DNA from: Arachis hypogaea
Lineage: Eukaryota > Streptophyta > Magnoliopsida > Fabales > Fabaceae
Assembly: GCF_003086295.3 (NCBI RefSeq)
Contig: NC_092052.1
Coordinates: 73,897,559 to 73,961,558, forward strand
DNA: 64,000 nt
Reading direction: 5' to 3'
Position 1 is the first letter of the stretch. The number at the start of each line of letters is the position of its first letter. A program made the translations under genes and the position numbers. Shown one piece after another: positions 31,992 to 44,735 of this stretch. The notes below the pieces were generated by a model. The model was not told where the DNA came from, searched no databases, and worked only from the letters and a program-made list of their open reading frames with translations.

Positions 31992-33714
31992 TGATGATCG
32001 GATAATTTATACGCTTTTTGACAGTGTTTTTAGTATGTTTTTAGTAGGATCTAGTTACTTTTAGGGATGTTTTCATTAGTTTTTATGTTAAATTCACATT
32101 TATGGACTTTACTATGAGTTTGTGTGTTTTTCTGTGATTTCAGGTATTTTCTGGCTGAAATTGAGGGACTTGAGCAGAAATCAGATTCAGAGGTTGAAGA
32201 AGGACTGCTGATGCTGTTGGATTCTGACCTCCCTGCACTTAAAGTGGATTTTCTGGAGCTACAGAACTCGAAATGGCGCGATTTCAATTTCTTTGGAAAT
32301 TAGACATCTAGGGCTTTTCAGCAATATATAATAGTCCATACTTTGGCCAAGAATAGATGACGTAAACTGGCGTTCAACGCCAGCTCTCTGCCCAAATCTG
32401 GTGTCCAGCGCCAGAAAAGGATCCAAAACCAGAGTTGAACGCCAGAAATGGATCAAAACCTGGCGTTCAACTCCACAAATGGCCTCTGCACGTGGAAAGA
32501 TAAGGCTCAGCCCAAGCACACACCAAGTGGGCCCCGGAAGTGGATTTATGCATTAATTACTTACTTCTGTAAACCCTAGTAGCTAGTTTATTATAAATAG
32601 GACCTTTTACTAGTCTTTTTGACAATCTTTGATCAGTTGTATGCTATCTTAGATCACGTTTGAGGGCTGGCCATCTCAGCCATGCCTGGACCTTTCACTT
32701 ATGTAATTTTAACGGTAGAGTTTCTACACTCCATAGATTAAGGTGTGGAGCTCTGCTGTTCCTCAAAGATTAATGCAAAGTACTACTGTTTTCTATTCAA
32801 TTCATCTTATTTCGCTTCTAAGATAACCATTTGCACCCAAGAACGTGATGAAGGTGATGATTATGTATGACGCTCATCACCATTCTCCCCTATGAACACG
32901 TGCCTGACAAACACTTCCGTTCTACATGAAATAAGCTAGAATGAATATCTCTTAGATCTCCTAACCAGAATCTTCGTGGCGTAAGCTAGAATGATGGCGG
33001 CATTCAAGAGAATCCGGAAAGTCTAAACCTTGTCTGTGGTATTCCCAGTAGGATTCAATGATTTAATGACTGTGACGAGATTCAAACTCGCAAGTGCTGG
33101 GCGTTAGTGACAGACGCAAAAGGAGGGTGAATCCTATTCCAGCATGATCGAGAACCGACAGATGATTAGCCGTGCTGTGACAGAGCATGTGAGCATATTT
33201 TTCACTGAGAGGAGGGGATGTAGCCACTGACAACGATGATGCCCTTGCATAAAGCTAGCCATGGAAAGGAGTAAGACTGATTGGATGAAGATAGCAGGAA
33301 AGCAAAGGTTCAGAGGAACGAAGGCATCTCCATTCGCTTATCTGAAATTCTCACCAATGAATTACATAAGTATTTCTATCCCTATTTTATTATATTAAAT
33401 TCGAAAACACCATTATCAATTTATATCTGCCTAACTGAGATTTGCAAGGTGACCATAGCTTGCTTCATACCAACAATCTCCGTGGGATTCGACCCTTACT
33501 CACGTAAGGTATTACTTGGAAGACCCAGTGCACTTGCTGGTTAGTTGTATCGAAGTTGTGAACCATGGTATTGGCACCATGTTCTTGGCGCCATTGCCAG
33601 GGAAAGAAAGAGCCATGAATTTTATATAATCAAAGTGTAATCACGATTGCGCGTACCAAGTTGCTCACGTTGTCAGGGATTGTTTGAGCCTGGACATCAC
33701 AATTTCGTGCACCA
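31992..33714 (+). repeat. 3' LTR (1723 bp)
   Basis: Same length as the 5' LTR. It starts TGATGATCGG (one change in the terminal ten bases), ends GTGCACCA, and is followed by the duplication GTAAC. Confidence 0.92.
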
Positions 33715-34172
33715 GTAACCCTAGTAACAAGTTAGTATAAATAGAACTTTTTACTATTGTGTTAGATATCTTTGGATCATTTCAATCTTTGATCAGTTTT
33801 ATGCTATCTTAGACCTTTATGGAGGCTGGCCATTCGGCCATGCCTGGACCTTCATCACTTATGTATTTTCAACGGTAGAGTTTCTACACACCATAGATTA
33901 AGGTGTGGAGCTCTACTGTTCCTCATGAATTAATGCAAAGTACTATTGTTTTTCTATTCAATTCAAGCCTATTTCTTCTCTAAGATATTCATTCACACAC
34001 AAGAACATGATGAATGTAATGTTTATGTGACGCTCATCACCATTCTCACCTATGAACGCGTGCCTGACAAACACTTTCGTTCTCAATCAATGCAAACAAG
34101 CTTGAATGTGTATCTCTTAGCTTGAATGTGTATCTCTTGAATGTGCAAACAAGCTTGAATGTGTATCTCTTA
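33715..34172 (+). repeat. LTR, right part after the nested element, truncated
   Basis: It continues the LTR from 22857 up to GTGTATCTCTTAG at about 34120. Three short repeats of GCTTGAATGTGTATCTCTTA follow, then sequence of the internal leader (34173). About 650 bp of LTR end, the primer site and most of the leader are deleted. Confidence 0.8.
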
Positions 34173-34636
34173 GTTAATTTCAAAATCTTTTCTAACTTCT
34201 TATCTTTTCAAATTTGATTTTCAAATCTTTTTCAATTAATCTTATCTTGTTTGATTCTTATCTTTTTCAAAACCACCTAACTAATTCTCTCTCTCTAATT
34301 TTCGAAAATCATTAACTTCTTTTTCAAAATTCCTTTTTAATTAACTAATTGATTTAAATTTTAATTTAATTTCATTTTTCTTTTTAAAATTTTCGAATTT
34401 TAACTTTAATTTTAAATTAAAAACAAAAATATTTTTTATTTTATTTTCGAATCCTTCCCTCTCTCATCTCCTTCTATTTATTTATTTATCTACTAACACT
34501 TCTCTTCTTCTTAAAAATTCGAACCATCTCGCTCTTTCTATGTTCGAATTCTTTTTCTTCTCTTCTACTCACAAAAAAGAACCTCTCTACTGTGGCAAAG
34601 AGGATTTCTATTATTTTCTATTCCCTTCTTTTTCAT
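34173..34636 (+). other. Residual AT-rich leader
   Basis: Sequence similar to 26090-26566 (TTTTCAAATTTGATTTTC words, CTCTCTCTCT, and a GTGGCAAAGAGGATTTC block before the ATG). No gene is seen. Confidence 0.6.
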
Positions 34637-36912
34637 ATGAGCAAGAGCAAGGACAAGAACATTCTTGTTGAAGCTGATCTTGAACCTGAAAGGACTCTGA
34701 AGAGGAAGCTAAGGGAAGCTAAAGCACAACTCTCTGGAGAAAATCTAACAGAAATTTTCGAAAAAGAAGGAGACATGGCCGAAAATAATAACAATACAAG
34801 GAAGATGCTTGGTGACGTTACTACACCAAATTCCAACTTACATGGAAGAAGCATCTCAATCCCTGCCATTGGAGCAAACAATTTTGAGCTAAAGCCTCAA
34901 TTAGTTTCTCTAATGCAACAGAATTGCAAGTTTCATGGACTTCCATCAGAAGATCATTTTTAGTTCTTAACTGAATTCTTGCAGATCTGTGATACTGTTA
35001 AGACCAATGGGGTTGATCCCGAGGTTTATAGGCTTATGCTTTTCCCATTTGCTGTAAGAGACAGAGCTAGAATATGGTTGGACTCTCAACCTAAAGACAG
35101 CCTGAACTCTTGGGATAAGCTGGTCACGACTTTCTTAGCCAAGTTCTTCCTCCTCAAAAGCTTAGCAAGCTTAGAGTGGATGTTCAAACCTTCAAACAGA
35201 AAGAAGGTGAATCCCTCTATGAAGCATGGGAGAGATACAAGCAACTGACCAAAAAGTGTCCTTCTGACATGCTTTCAGAATGGACCATCCTGGATATATT
35301 CTATGATGGTCTATCTGAATTATCTAAGATGTCATTGGACTATTCTGCCGGTGGATCCATTCACCTAAAGAAAACACCTGTAGAAGCTCAGGAACTCATT
35401 GACATGGTTGCAAATAACCAGTTCATGTACACTTCTGAAGGGAATCCTGTGAGTAATGGGACGCCTCAGAGGAAGGGAGTTCTTGAAATTGATATTCTGA
35501 ATGCCATATTGGCTCAGAATAAAATATTGACTCAGCAAGTCAATATGATTTCTCAAAGTCTGAATGGATTGCAAGCTGCATCCAACAGTACTAAAGAAGC
35601 ATCTTCTGAAGAAGAAGCTTATGATCCTCAGAACCCTGCAATAGCAGAGGTGAATTACATGGGTGAACCCTATGGAAACACCTATAATCCCTCATGGAGA
35701 AATCATCCAAATTTCTCATGGAAGGATCAACAAAAGCCTCAACAAGGCTTTAATAATGGTGGAAGAAACAGGTTTAGCAATAGCAAGCCTTTTCCATCAT
35801 CCACTCAGCAACAGACAGAGAATTCTGAGCAGAATCCATCTAGCTTAGCAAATATAGTCTCTTGTCTATCTAAGGCCACTTTAAGTTTCATGAATGAAAC
35901 AAGGTCCTCTATTAGAAATTTGGAGGCACAAGTGGGCCAGCTGAGTAAAAGAGTCACTGAAACCCCTCCTAGTACTCTCCCAAGCAATACAGAAGAGAAT
36001 CTAAAAAGAGAGTGCAAGGCCATTACCTTACTTGGTGTGGCCGAACCCAAAGAGGAGGAGGAGGACGTGAATCCTAGTGAGGAAGACCTCCTGGGACGTT
36101 CACTGACCAATAAGGAGTTTCCCTTTGAGGAACCAAAGGAATCTGAGGCTCATCTAGAGACCATAGAGATTCCATTGAACCTCCTTTTACCATTCATGAG
36201 CTCTGATGACTATTCATCTTCTGAAGAAGATGAAGACATTGTTGAAGAGCAAGTTGCTCAGTATTTAGGAGCAATCATGAAGCTGAATGCCAAATTATTT
36301 GGCAATGAGACTTGGGAGGATGAACCTCCATTTCTCATCAAGGAACTAAATGCCTTGGTTCAGCAAACTCTACCTCAAAAGAAACAGGATCCTAGTAAAT
36401 TCTTAATACCCTGTAACATAGGCACCATGACCTTTGAGAAGGCTCTGTGTGACCTGGGGTCAGGAATAAACTTAATGTCCCTCTCTGTAATGGAGAAACT
36501 GGGAATTTTTGAGGTACAAGCTGCCAAATTCTCATTAGAGATGGCGGACAAATCCATGAAACAGGCTTATGGACTAGTAGAGGACGTGCTAGTGAAGGTT
36601 GAAGGCCTTTACATCCCTGCTGATTTCATAATCCTGGACACTGGGAAGGATGAGGATGAATCCATCGTCCTTGGAAGACCCTTCCTAGCCACAGCAAAGG
36701 CTGTGATTGATGTGGACAGAGGAGAGTTAGTCCTTCAACTGAATGAGGACAACCTGGTGTTTAAAACTCAAGGATCTCCTTCTGTAACCATGGAGAGGAA
36801 GCATGAAAAGCTTCTCTCACTGCAGAGTCAACCAAAGCCCCCACAGTCAAACTCTAAGTTTGGTGTTGAACCCCCACATTCAAACTTTAAGTTTGGTGTT
36901 GGGAGGTCCTAA
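34637..36912 (+). pseudogene. gag-protease, second copy, two lesions
   Basis: Same start and domain order as 26567-28828. A TAG at 34961 replaces a Gln codon, and a 1-base loss near 35147 shifts the frame; from 35176 the downstream frame is open for 578 codons. The retropepsin has CDLGSGINLM, ADFIILD and VLGRPFLATA. The C-terminus has two SKFGV-like units encoded by TAAGTTTGGTGT copies. It was probably functional before these changes. Confidence 0.85.
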
Positions 36913-36982
36913 CAATGCTCTAAACATCTGTGAGGCTCCATGAGAGCTCACTGTCAAGCTATTGACATTAAAGAAGCGCTTG

Positions 36983-36998
36983 TTGGGAGGCAACCCAA
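36983..36998 (+). promoter_or_regulatory. Stem-loop TTGGG-AGGCAA-CCCAA
   Basis: Identical in sequence and position to 28878-28893. Confidence 0.5.
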
Positions 36999-37143
36999 TG
37001 TTATTTAATTATATCTATTTATTTGCCATTTCTATTTTATGTTTTTTAGGTTGATGATCATGTGAAGTCACAAAAACTACTGAAAAATCAAAAACAGAAT
37101 GAAAAACAGCATTAAAAATAGCTCACCCTGGAGGAAAAACTTA

Positions 37144-37317
37144 CTGGCGTTTAAACGCCAGTAAGAAGCAGCAAACTGGCGTTTAACGCCAGAAAGAAGC
37201 ATCAAGCTGGCGTTAAACGCCAGAAACAAGCACCAGACTGGCGTTTAACGCCAAAACAGAGCATAGAAGTGGTGTTAAACGCCAGAAACAAGCAGCAAGC
37301 TGGCGTTTAACGCCAGA
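37144..37317 (+). repeat. 31-bp phased palindrome array, 6 units
   Basis: Starts at 37144, 37176, 37207, 37238, 37269 and 37300. The fifth unit is decayed (GTGGTGTTAAACGCCAG) but keeps the phase. Confidence 0.9.
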
Positions 37318-37654
37318 CTTACATTCTAAGGGCATTTTGTACGCCTACTTGGAGCAGGGATGTTAAATCCTTGACCCCTCTGGATCTATGGACCCCACAG
37401 GATCCCCACCTACCCCACCTCTTCTTCTCTCCTTTTCACACCTTTTCATAACTCTCTTCTCCAAATAACTTCCACCAATCACCTCCATTACTCGTCCAAA
37501 ACCATCATACAACCCAACTACACCCACCCACTCAAATTCAACCCATCACTCCTTCCTTTTCACACATCATAACCACCTAAAACCCCCTTGGCCGAATACA
37601 CATTCTCCTTCCATCTCCTCTATTTTCTTCTTCTTCTACTACTTTCTTTCTTTT

Positions 37655-37691
37655 TTTGCTCGGGGACGAGCAAACCTTCTAAGTTTGGTGT
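37655..37691 (+). promoter_or_regulatory. ORF2-upstream hairpin plus TAAGTTTGGTGT
   Basis: TTTGCTCG-GGGA-CGAGCAAA (37655-37674), then TAAGTTTGGTGT at 37680-37691. Confidence 0.65.
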
Positions 37692-37728
37692 GGTAAAAGC
37701 ATTGCTTTTTGTTTTTCCATAACCATTT

Positions 37729-38155
37729 ATGACACCTAAGGCCAGAGAAACCTCTAGAAAGAGGAAAGGGAAGGCAAAAGCTTCCACCTCTGAGTCATGG
37801 GAGATGGAGAGATTCATCTCAAAAGCTCATCACTAAGAAAAGGATGGAGCAAACAAGAGATCATGGACCTCAACAAGAGCATGAGGAAATTCCTCACCAT
37901 GAAATCCCTGAGATGCCTCAAGGGATGCACTACCCTCCACAAAACTATTGGGAGCAAATCAACACTTCCCTAGGAGAATTAAGCTTCAACATGGGACAAC
38001 TAAGGATGGAGCACCAAGAGCACTCCATCATCCTCCATGAGATTAGAGAAGATCAAAGAGCTATGAGGGAGGAGCAACAAAGACAAGGAAGAGACATAGA
38101 GGAGCTCAAAAGCACCATTGGTTCTTCAAGAAGAGGAAGACGCCACCCTCACTAA
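37729..38155 (+). pseudogene. ORF2 with large internal deletion
   Basis: It starts like ORF2 (MTPKARETSRKRKGK...WEMERFISKAH) and jumps at about 37830 to the position after ITKKK of the intact copy, losing some 730 bp. Both parental sides share CATCA, suggesting microhomology-mediated loss or template switching. The frame stops right after the junction; the C-terminal tail stays open from 37844. Confidence 0.75.
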
Positions 38156-39317
38156 GGTGGACTCGTTCCTTAATCTCCTTGTTCTTATTTTCCTATTTTT
38201 CGGTTTTTGAGCTTTATGTTTCATTTACGTTTGTGTCTTTACTATATGATCATTAGTGTTTAAGTGTCTATGTCTTAAAGCTATGAATGTCCTATGAATC
38301 CATCACCTCTCTTAAATGAAAACTGTTCTAAAAACAAAAGAACAAGAAGTACATGGTTTCGAATTCATCCTTGAAATTAGTTTAATTATTTTGATGTGGT
38401 GACAATACTTTTTGTTTTCTGAATGAATGCTTGAACAGTGCATATGTCTTTTGAATTTGTTGTTTATGAATGTTAAATATGTTGGCTCTTGAAAGAATGA
38501 TGAAAAAGAGAAATGTTATTAATAATCTGAAAAATCATAAAATTGATTCTTGAAGCATGAAAAAGCAGTGAATACAAAAGCTTGCAAAAAAAAGAGAAAA
38601 GAAAAATGGCGGAAAAAAAGAGAGAAAGAAAAAGAAAAAGCAAGCAGAAAAAGCCAAAAGCTCTTTAAACCAAAAGGCAAGAGCAAAAAGCCAATAGCCC
38701 TTAAAACCAAAAGGCAAGGGTAATAAAAATGATCCAAGGCTTTGAGCATCAGTGGATAGGAGGGCCCAAAGGAATAAAATCCTGGCCTAAGCAGCTAAAC
38801 TAAGCTGTCCCTAACCATGTGCTTGTGGCGTGAAGGTGTCAAGTGAAAACTTGAGAATGAGCGGTTAAAGTCAAGGTCCAAAGCAAAAAAAGAGTGTGCT
38901 TAAGAACCCTGGACACCTCTAATTGGAAGCTTTAGCAAAGCTGAATCACAATCTGAAAAGGTTCACCCAGTTATGTGTCTATGGCATGTATGTATCCGGT
39001 GGTAATACTGGAAAACAGAGTGCTTAGGGCCACGGCCAAGACTCATAAAGTAGCTATGTTCAAGAATAAACATACTGAACTAGGAAAATCAATAACACTA
39101 TCTAAATTCTAAGTTTCTATAGATGCCAATCATTCTGAACTTCAATGGATAAAGTGAGATGCCAAAATTATTCAAGAGGCAAAAAGCTACTAGTCCCGCT
39201 CATCTGATTGGAGCTAAGTTTCATTGATATTTTGGAATTTATAGTATATTCTCTTCTTTTTATCCTATTTTAATTTTCAGTTGCTTGGGGACAAGCAGCA
39301 ATTTAAGTTTGGTGTTG
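38156..39317 (+). other. 3' untranslated region with hairpin/PPT module
   Basis: Family 3' region; A-rich stretch near 38580-38660. TTGCTTG-GGGA-CAAGCAG at 39281-39298, then TTTAAGTTTGGTGTTG up to the LTR at 39318. Confidence 0.6.
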
Positions 39318-40950
39318 TGATGAGCGGATAATTTATACGCTTTTTGGCATTGTTTTTACATAGTTTTTAGTATAATTTAGTTAGTTTTTAGTATATTTTT
39401 ATTAGTTTTTAAATAAAATTTACATTTCTGGACTTTACTATGAGTTTGTGTGTTTTTCTATGATTTCAGGTAATTTCTGGCTGAAATTGAGGGACTTGAG
39501 CAAAAATAAGATTCAGAGGCTGAAGAAGGACTGCAGATGTTATTGGATTCTGATCTCCCTGCACTCAAAGTGGATTTTTTGGAGCTACAGGAGTCCAAAT
39601 GGTGCGCTCTCAATTGCGTTGGAAAGTCGACATCCAAGGCTTTCCAACAATATATAATAGTCCATACTTTGCCTGAGTTTAGATGACGCAAACTGGCGTT
39701 CAATGCCAGCTTTCTGCCCTATTCTGAAGTTAAACGCCAGAAACAGGTTGCAAAGCAGAGTTAAACGCCAGAAACAGGTTACAAACTGGCGTTTAACTCC
39801 AAGGAAGACCTCTACACGTGAAAGCTTCAATGCTCAGCCCAAGCACACACTAAGTGGGCCCGAAAGTAGATTTCTGCATCATTTACTTATTTCTGTAACC
39901 CTAGTAACTAGTTAGTATAAATAGAACTTTTTACTATTGTGTTAGATATCTTTGGATCATTTCAATCTTTGATCAGTTTTATGCTATCTTAGACCTTTAT
40001 GGAGGTTGGCTATTCGGCCATGCCTGGACCTTCATCACTTATGTATTTTCAACGGTAGAGTTTCTACACACCATAGATTAAGGTGTGGAGCTCTACTGTT
40101 CCTCATGAATTAATGCAAAGTACTATTATTTTTCTATTCAATTCAAGCCTATTTCTTCTCTAAGATATTCATTCACACACAAGAACATGATGAATGTAAT
40201 GATTATGTGACGCTCATCACCATTCTCACCTATGAACGCGTGCCTGACAAACACTTCCGTTCTCAATCAATGCAAACAAGCTTGAATGTGTATCTCTTAG
40301 CCTCCTAATCTACGATCAGAGTCTTCGTGGTATAGGCTAGAATTATTGGTGGCCATTCTTGAGATCTAAAAAGTCTAAACCTTGTCTGTGGTATTCCGAG
40401 TAGGATCCGAGAAGGGATGGTTGTGACGAGCTTCAAACTCGCAAGTGCTGGGCGTAGTGACAGACGCAAAAGGATTACTAAATCCTATTCTAGTATGATC
40501 GAGAACCGACAAATGATTAGCCGCACAGTAACAGCGCATTTTGAACCATTTTCACTGAGAGGACGGGAAGTAGCCATTGACAACGGTGATGCCCTACATA
40601 AAGCTTGCCATGGACAGGAGTAGGAATGATTGGATGAAGACAGCAGGAAAGCAGGGGTTCAGGAGGAACAAAAGCATCTCTATACGCTTATCTGAAATTC
40701 TCACCAATGAATTACATAAGTATTTCTATCCTATTTTATATTTTAATTATATTTTAATTATCAAAACTCTATAACCATTTGAATCTGCATGACTGAGATT
40801 TACAAGGTGACCATAGCTTGCTTCAAGCCGACAATCTCCGTGGGATCGACCCTTACTCACGTAAGGTTTATTACTTGGACGACCCAGTGCACTTGCTGGT
40901 TAGTTGTGCGAAGTTGTGACGAAGAACTAAAATTATGAACGTGCGTATTA
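39318..40950 (+). repeat. LTR (about 1633 bp), followed by a primer site
   Basis: TGATGAGCGG start after a PPT module; TATA box at 39916; phased palindrome units at 39693, 39724, 39755 and 39786. The end GTGCGTATTA lies where others have GTGCACCA. A tRNA-Asp-like site TGACGCCGTTACCAAGGA follows at 40957-40974, which is unexpected after a 3' LTR. Confidence 0.8.
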
Positions 40951-41014
40951 AGTTTTTGACGCCGTTACCAAGGAATGAACGTTCACGATTTTTCATACCA
41001 AGTTTTTAAAGACT
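40951..41014. other. Centre of a large inverted repeat
   Basis: 64 bases separate two LTRs in opposite orientation. The centre contains the perfect palindrome GAACGTTC (40978-40985) and a primer-site remnant. Confidence 0.6.
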
Positions 41015-42643
41015 TAATATGCACGTTCATAATCTTAGTTCTTTGTCACAACTTCGTACAACTAACCAGCAAGTGCACTGGGTCGTCCAAGTAATAAACC
41101 TTACGTGAGTAAGGAGTCGATTCCACGGAGATTGTCGGCTTGAAGCAAGCTATGGTCACCTTGTAAATCTCAGTCAGACAGATTCAAATGGTTATAGAGT
41201 TTTAATAATTAAAAGATAAATAAAACGTAAAATAAAGATAGAGATACTTATGTAATTCATTGGTGAGAATTTTAGATAAGCGTATGGAGATACTTAATTC
41301 CTTCTGAATCTCTGCTTTCCTACTGCTTTCATCCAATCCTTCCTACTCCTTTCCATGGCAAGCTGTATGTTGGGCATCACCGTTGTCAATGGCTACATCC
41401 CGTCCTCTCAGTGAAAATGGTCCAAAATGCGCTGTCACCGCACAGCTAATCATCTGTCGGTTCTCGATCATACTGGAATAGGATTCAGTAATCCTTTTGC
41501 GTCTGTCACTACGCCCAGCACTCGCGAGTTTGAAGCTCGTCACAGCCATCCTTTCCCAGATCCTACTCGGAATACCACAGACAAGGTTTAGACTTTCCGG
41601 ATCTCAAGAATGGCCACCAATAATTCTAGCCTATACCACGAAGACTCTGATCGTAAATCAAGAGGCTAAGAGATATGCATTCAAGCTTGCTTTCATGTAG
41701 AACGGAAGTGTTTGTCAGGCACGCATTCATAAGTGAGAATGGTGAAGAGCGTCACATAATCATCACATTCATTATGTTCTTGTGTGTGAATGAATATCTT
41801 AGAGAAGAAATAGGCTTGAATTGAATAGAAAAATAATAGTACTTTGCATTAATTCATGAAGAACAGCAGAGCTCCACACCTTAATCTATGGTGTGTAGAA
41901 ACTCTACCGTTGAAAATACATAAGTGAAAATAGAGTAGATATGGCCGAGTGGCCAGCCTCCCATGGAGGTCAAGAGATCTAAAATGATCAAAATATTGAA
42001 ATGATCCAAAGATATCTAACACAATAGTAAAAATTTCTATTTATACTAACTAGTTACTAGGGTTACAAAAATAAGTAAATGATGCAGAAATCCACTTCCG
42101 GGCCCACTTGGTGTGTGCTTGGGCTGAGCATTGAAGCTTTCATGTGTAGAGGTCTTCCTTGGAGTTAAACGCTAGTTTGTAACCTTTTTCTGGTGTTTAA
42201 CTCTGCTTTGCAACCTGTTTCTGGCGTTTAACTCCAGAATAGAGCAGAAAACTGGCGTTGAACGCCAGTTTGCGTCATCTAAACTCAAACAAAGTATGGA
42301 CTATTAAATATTGCTGGAAAGCCCTGGATGTCTACTTTCCAAAGCAATTGAGAGCGCGCCATTTGGACTCTTGTAGCTCCAGAAAATCCACTTTGAGTGC
42401 AGGGAGGTCAGAATCCAACAGCATCTGCAGTCCTTCTTCAGCCTCTGAATCTGATTTTTGCTCAAATCCCTCAATTTCAGCCAGAAATTACCTGAAATCA
42501 TAGAAAAACACACAAACTCATAGTAAAGTCCAGAAATGTGATTTTTATTTAAAAACTAATAAAAATATACTAAAAACTAACTAAATCATGCTAAAAACTA
42601 TGTAAAAACAATGCCAAAAAGCGTATAAATTATCCGCTCATCA
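41015..42643 (-). repeat. LTR in inverted orientation (about 1629 bp)
   Basis: Reverse complement of the 39318-40950 type with a few percent difference. In its own orientation it is preceded by a PPT module at 42644-42680, so it is formally a 3' LTR of the minus-strand element to its right. Confidence 0.8.
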
Positions 42644-43800
42644 CAACACCAAACTTAAATTGTTGCTTGTCCCCAAGCAACTGAAAATCAAATAGGATAA
42701 AAAGAAGAGAATATGCTATAAATTCCAAATATCAATTAAACTTAACTCCAATTAGATGAGCGGGACTAGTAGCTTTTTGCCTCTGAACAGTTTTGGCATC
42801 TCACTTTATCCCTTGAAGTTCAGAATGATTGGCATCTATAGGAACTCAGAATTCAGATAGTGTTATTGATTCTCCTAGTTCATTATGTCGATTCTTGAAC
42901 ACAGCTACTTTATGAGTCTTGGCCGTGGCCCTAAGCACTTTGTTTTCAAGTATTACCACCGGATACATAAATGCCACAGACACATAACTAGGTGAACCTT
43001 TTCAGATTGTGATTCAGCTTTGCTAGAGTCCCCAATTAGAGGTGTCCAGGGTTCTTAAGCACACTCTTTTTAATTTGGATCACGACTTTAACCACTCAGT
43101 CTCAAGTTTTTCACTTGACACCTTCACGCCACAAGCACATGGTTAGGGACAGCTTGGTTTAGCCGCTTAGGCCCGGATTTTATTCCTTTAGGCCCTCCTA
43201 TCCACTGATGCTCAAAGCCATGGATCCTTTTTACCCTTGTCTTTTGGTTTTAAGGGCTATTGGCTTTTTGCTCTTGCCTTTTGGTTTAAAGAGCTTTTGG
43301 CTTTTTCTGCTTGCTTTTTCTTTTTCTTTCTCTCTTTTTTTTCGCCATTTTTCTTTTCTCTTTTTTTTCGCAAGCTTTTGTATTCACTGCTTTTTCTTGC
43401 TTCAAGAATCAATTTTATGATTTTTTAGATTATCAATAACATTTCTCTTTTTCATCATTCTTTCAAGAGCCAACATATTTAACATTCATAAACAACAAAT
43501 TCAAAAGACATATGCACTGTTCAAGCATTCATTCAGAAAACAAAAAGTATTGTCACCACATCAAAATAATTAAACTAATTTCAAGGATGAATTCGAACAT
43601 CATGTACTTCTTATTCTTTTGTAATTAAAACATTTTTCATTTAAGAGAGGTGATGGATTCATAGGACATTCATAGCTTTAAGACATGGACACTTAAACCC
43701 TATTGATCATATAGTAAAGACACAAACATAAATAAAACATAAGGCTCAAAAATCGAAAAACAGGAAAATAAGAACAAGGATATTAAGGAACGAGTCCACC
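42644..43800 (-). other. 3' untranslated region with hairpin/PPT module, minus strand
   Basis: TTGCTTG/CAAGCAA hairpin at 42663-42680 and the TAAGTTTGGTGTTG motif against the LTR. The rest matches the family 3' region. Plus-strand frames at 43208-43428 are low-complexity artefacts. Confidence 0.6.
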
Positions 43801-44146
43801 TTAGTGTGGGTGGCGTCTTCCTCTTCTTGAAGAACCAATGGTGCTCTTGAGCTCCTCTATGTGTCTTCCTTGCCTTTGTTGCTTCATCCCTAGTGATTTT
43901 GGTGCTCCTATCCTTAGTTTCTCCCAATAGTTGTGTGGAGGAAAATGTATCCCTTGAGATATCTCAGGTATTTCTTGGTGAGGGAATTCCTTATGCTCTT
44001 GTTGAGGTCCATGAGTGGGCAGTCAAATGCTCTACTACTGAGGTATGGACCCTTGAGATGAATCTCTCCATCTCCCATGACTCGGAGGTGGAAGCTTTTG
44101 TCTTCCCTTTCCTCTTTCTAGAGGTTTCTTCGGCCTTAGGTGCCAT
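43801..44146 (-). pseudogene. ORF2 remnant, minus strand
   Basis: The ATG at 44146 opens an ORF2-like N-terminus (RKRKGKTKASTSESWEMERFIS). It then jumps to unrelated codons and the C-terminal tail with stops and gaps, ending RGRRHPH at 43801. The deletion differs in detail from that at 37830. Confidence 0.6.
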
Positions 44147-44184
44147 AAATGGTTATGGAAAAACAAAAAGCAATGCTTTTACCA

Positions 44185-44220
44185 CACCAAACTTAAAAGG
44201 TTTGCTCGTCCTAGAGCAAA
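44185..44220 (-). promoter_or_regulatory. ORF2-upstream hairpin plus TAAGTTTGGTGT
   Basis: On the minus strand TTTGCTCT-AGGA-CGAGCAAA (44201-44220, one mismatch in the stem), then TAAGTTTGGTGT. Confidence 0.55.
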
Positions 44221-44382
44221 AGAAGAAAGAAAGAAGGGGAAGAAGAAGAAAATAGAGGAGATGGAGGGGGAGAGAGAGAGGTAGGGTAGGTGGGGATCCT
44301 GTGGGATCCACAGATCCTGAGGGGTCAAGGACTTAGCATCCCTGCTCTAATTAGGCATGCAAAACGCCCTTAGAATGCATGT

Positions 44383-44523
44383 CTGGCGTTAAACGCCAGC
44401 TTGCTGCTTGTTTCTAGCATTTAACACCAATTCCATGCTCTGTTCTGGCGTTAAACGCCAGCTTGGTGCTTGTTTCTGGCGTTAAACGCCAGACAGATGC
44501 TTGTTTCTGGCGTTTAAATGCTA
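44383..44523 (-). repeat. 31-bp phased palindrome array, 5 units
   Basis: Starts at 44383, 44414, 44445, 44476 and 44507, exactly 31 apart; the second unit is decayed (CTAGCATTTAACACCAA). Confidence 0.9.
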
Positions 44524-44670
44524 GAATGCTCTTTCTCCAGGGTGTGCTATTTTTAATGCTGTTTTTCATTCTGTTCTTGATTTTTCAGTAGTTTTTGTGA
44601 CTTTACATGATCATCAACCTAAAGAAAACATAAAATAGCAATGGAAAATAAATAGATATAATCAAATAAC

Positions 44671-44686
44671 TTGGGTTGCCTCCCAA
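44671..44686 (-). promoter_or_regulatory. Stem-loop TTGGG-AGGCAA-CCCAA
   Basis: Minus-strand copy just after the gag-protease stop. Confidence 0.5.
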
Positions 44687-44735
44687 CAAGCACTTCTTTA
44701 ATGTCAATAGCTTGACAGTGAGCTCTCATGGAGCC

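Larger units (their letters stand above)
22858..33714 (+). mobile_element. Complete non-autonomous Ty3/gypsy-type element, 10.9 kb
   Basis: Both LTRs are 1723 bp, and the 5-bp duplication GTAAC lies at 22853-22857 and 33715-33719. Order is LTR, tRNA-Asp primer site (twice), 1.9-kb AT-rich leader, gag-protease, stem-loop, phased palindrome array, hairpin module, ORF2, 3' region, hairpin/PPT, LTR. There is no reverse transcriptase, RNase H or integrase and no room for them. By eye the LTRs differ at about 40 positions (roughly 2%), so the insertion is the youngest in the window, probably in the order of a million years at usual plant rates. It depends on enzymes in trans. Confidence 0.92.
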
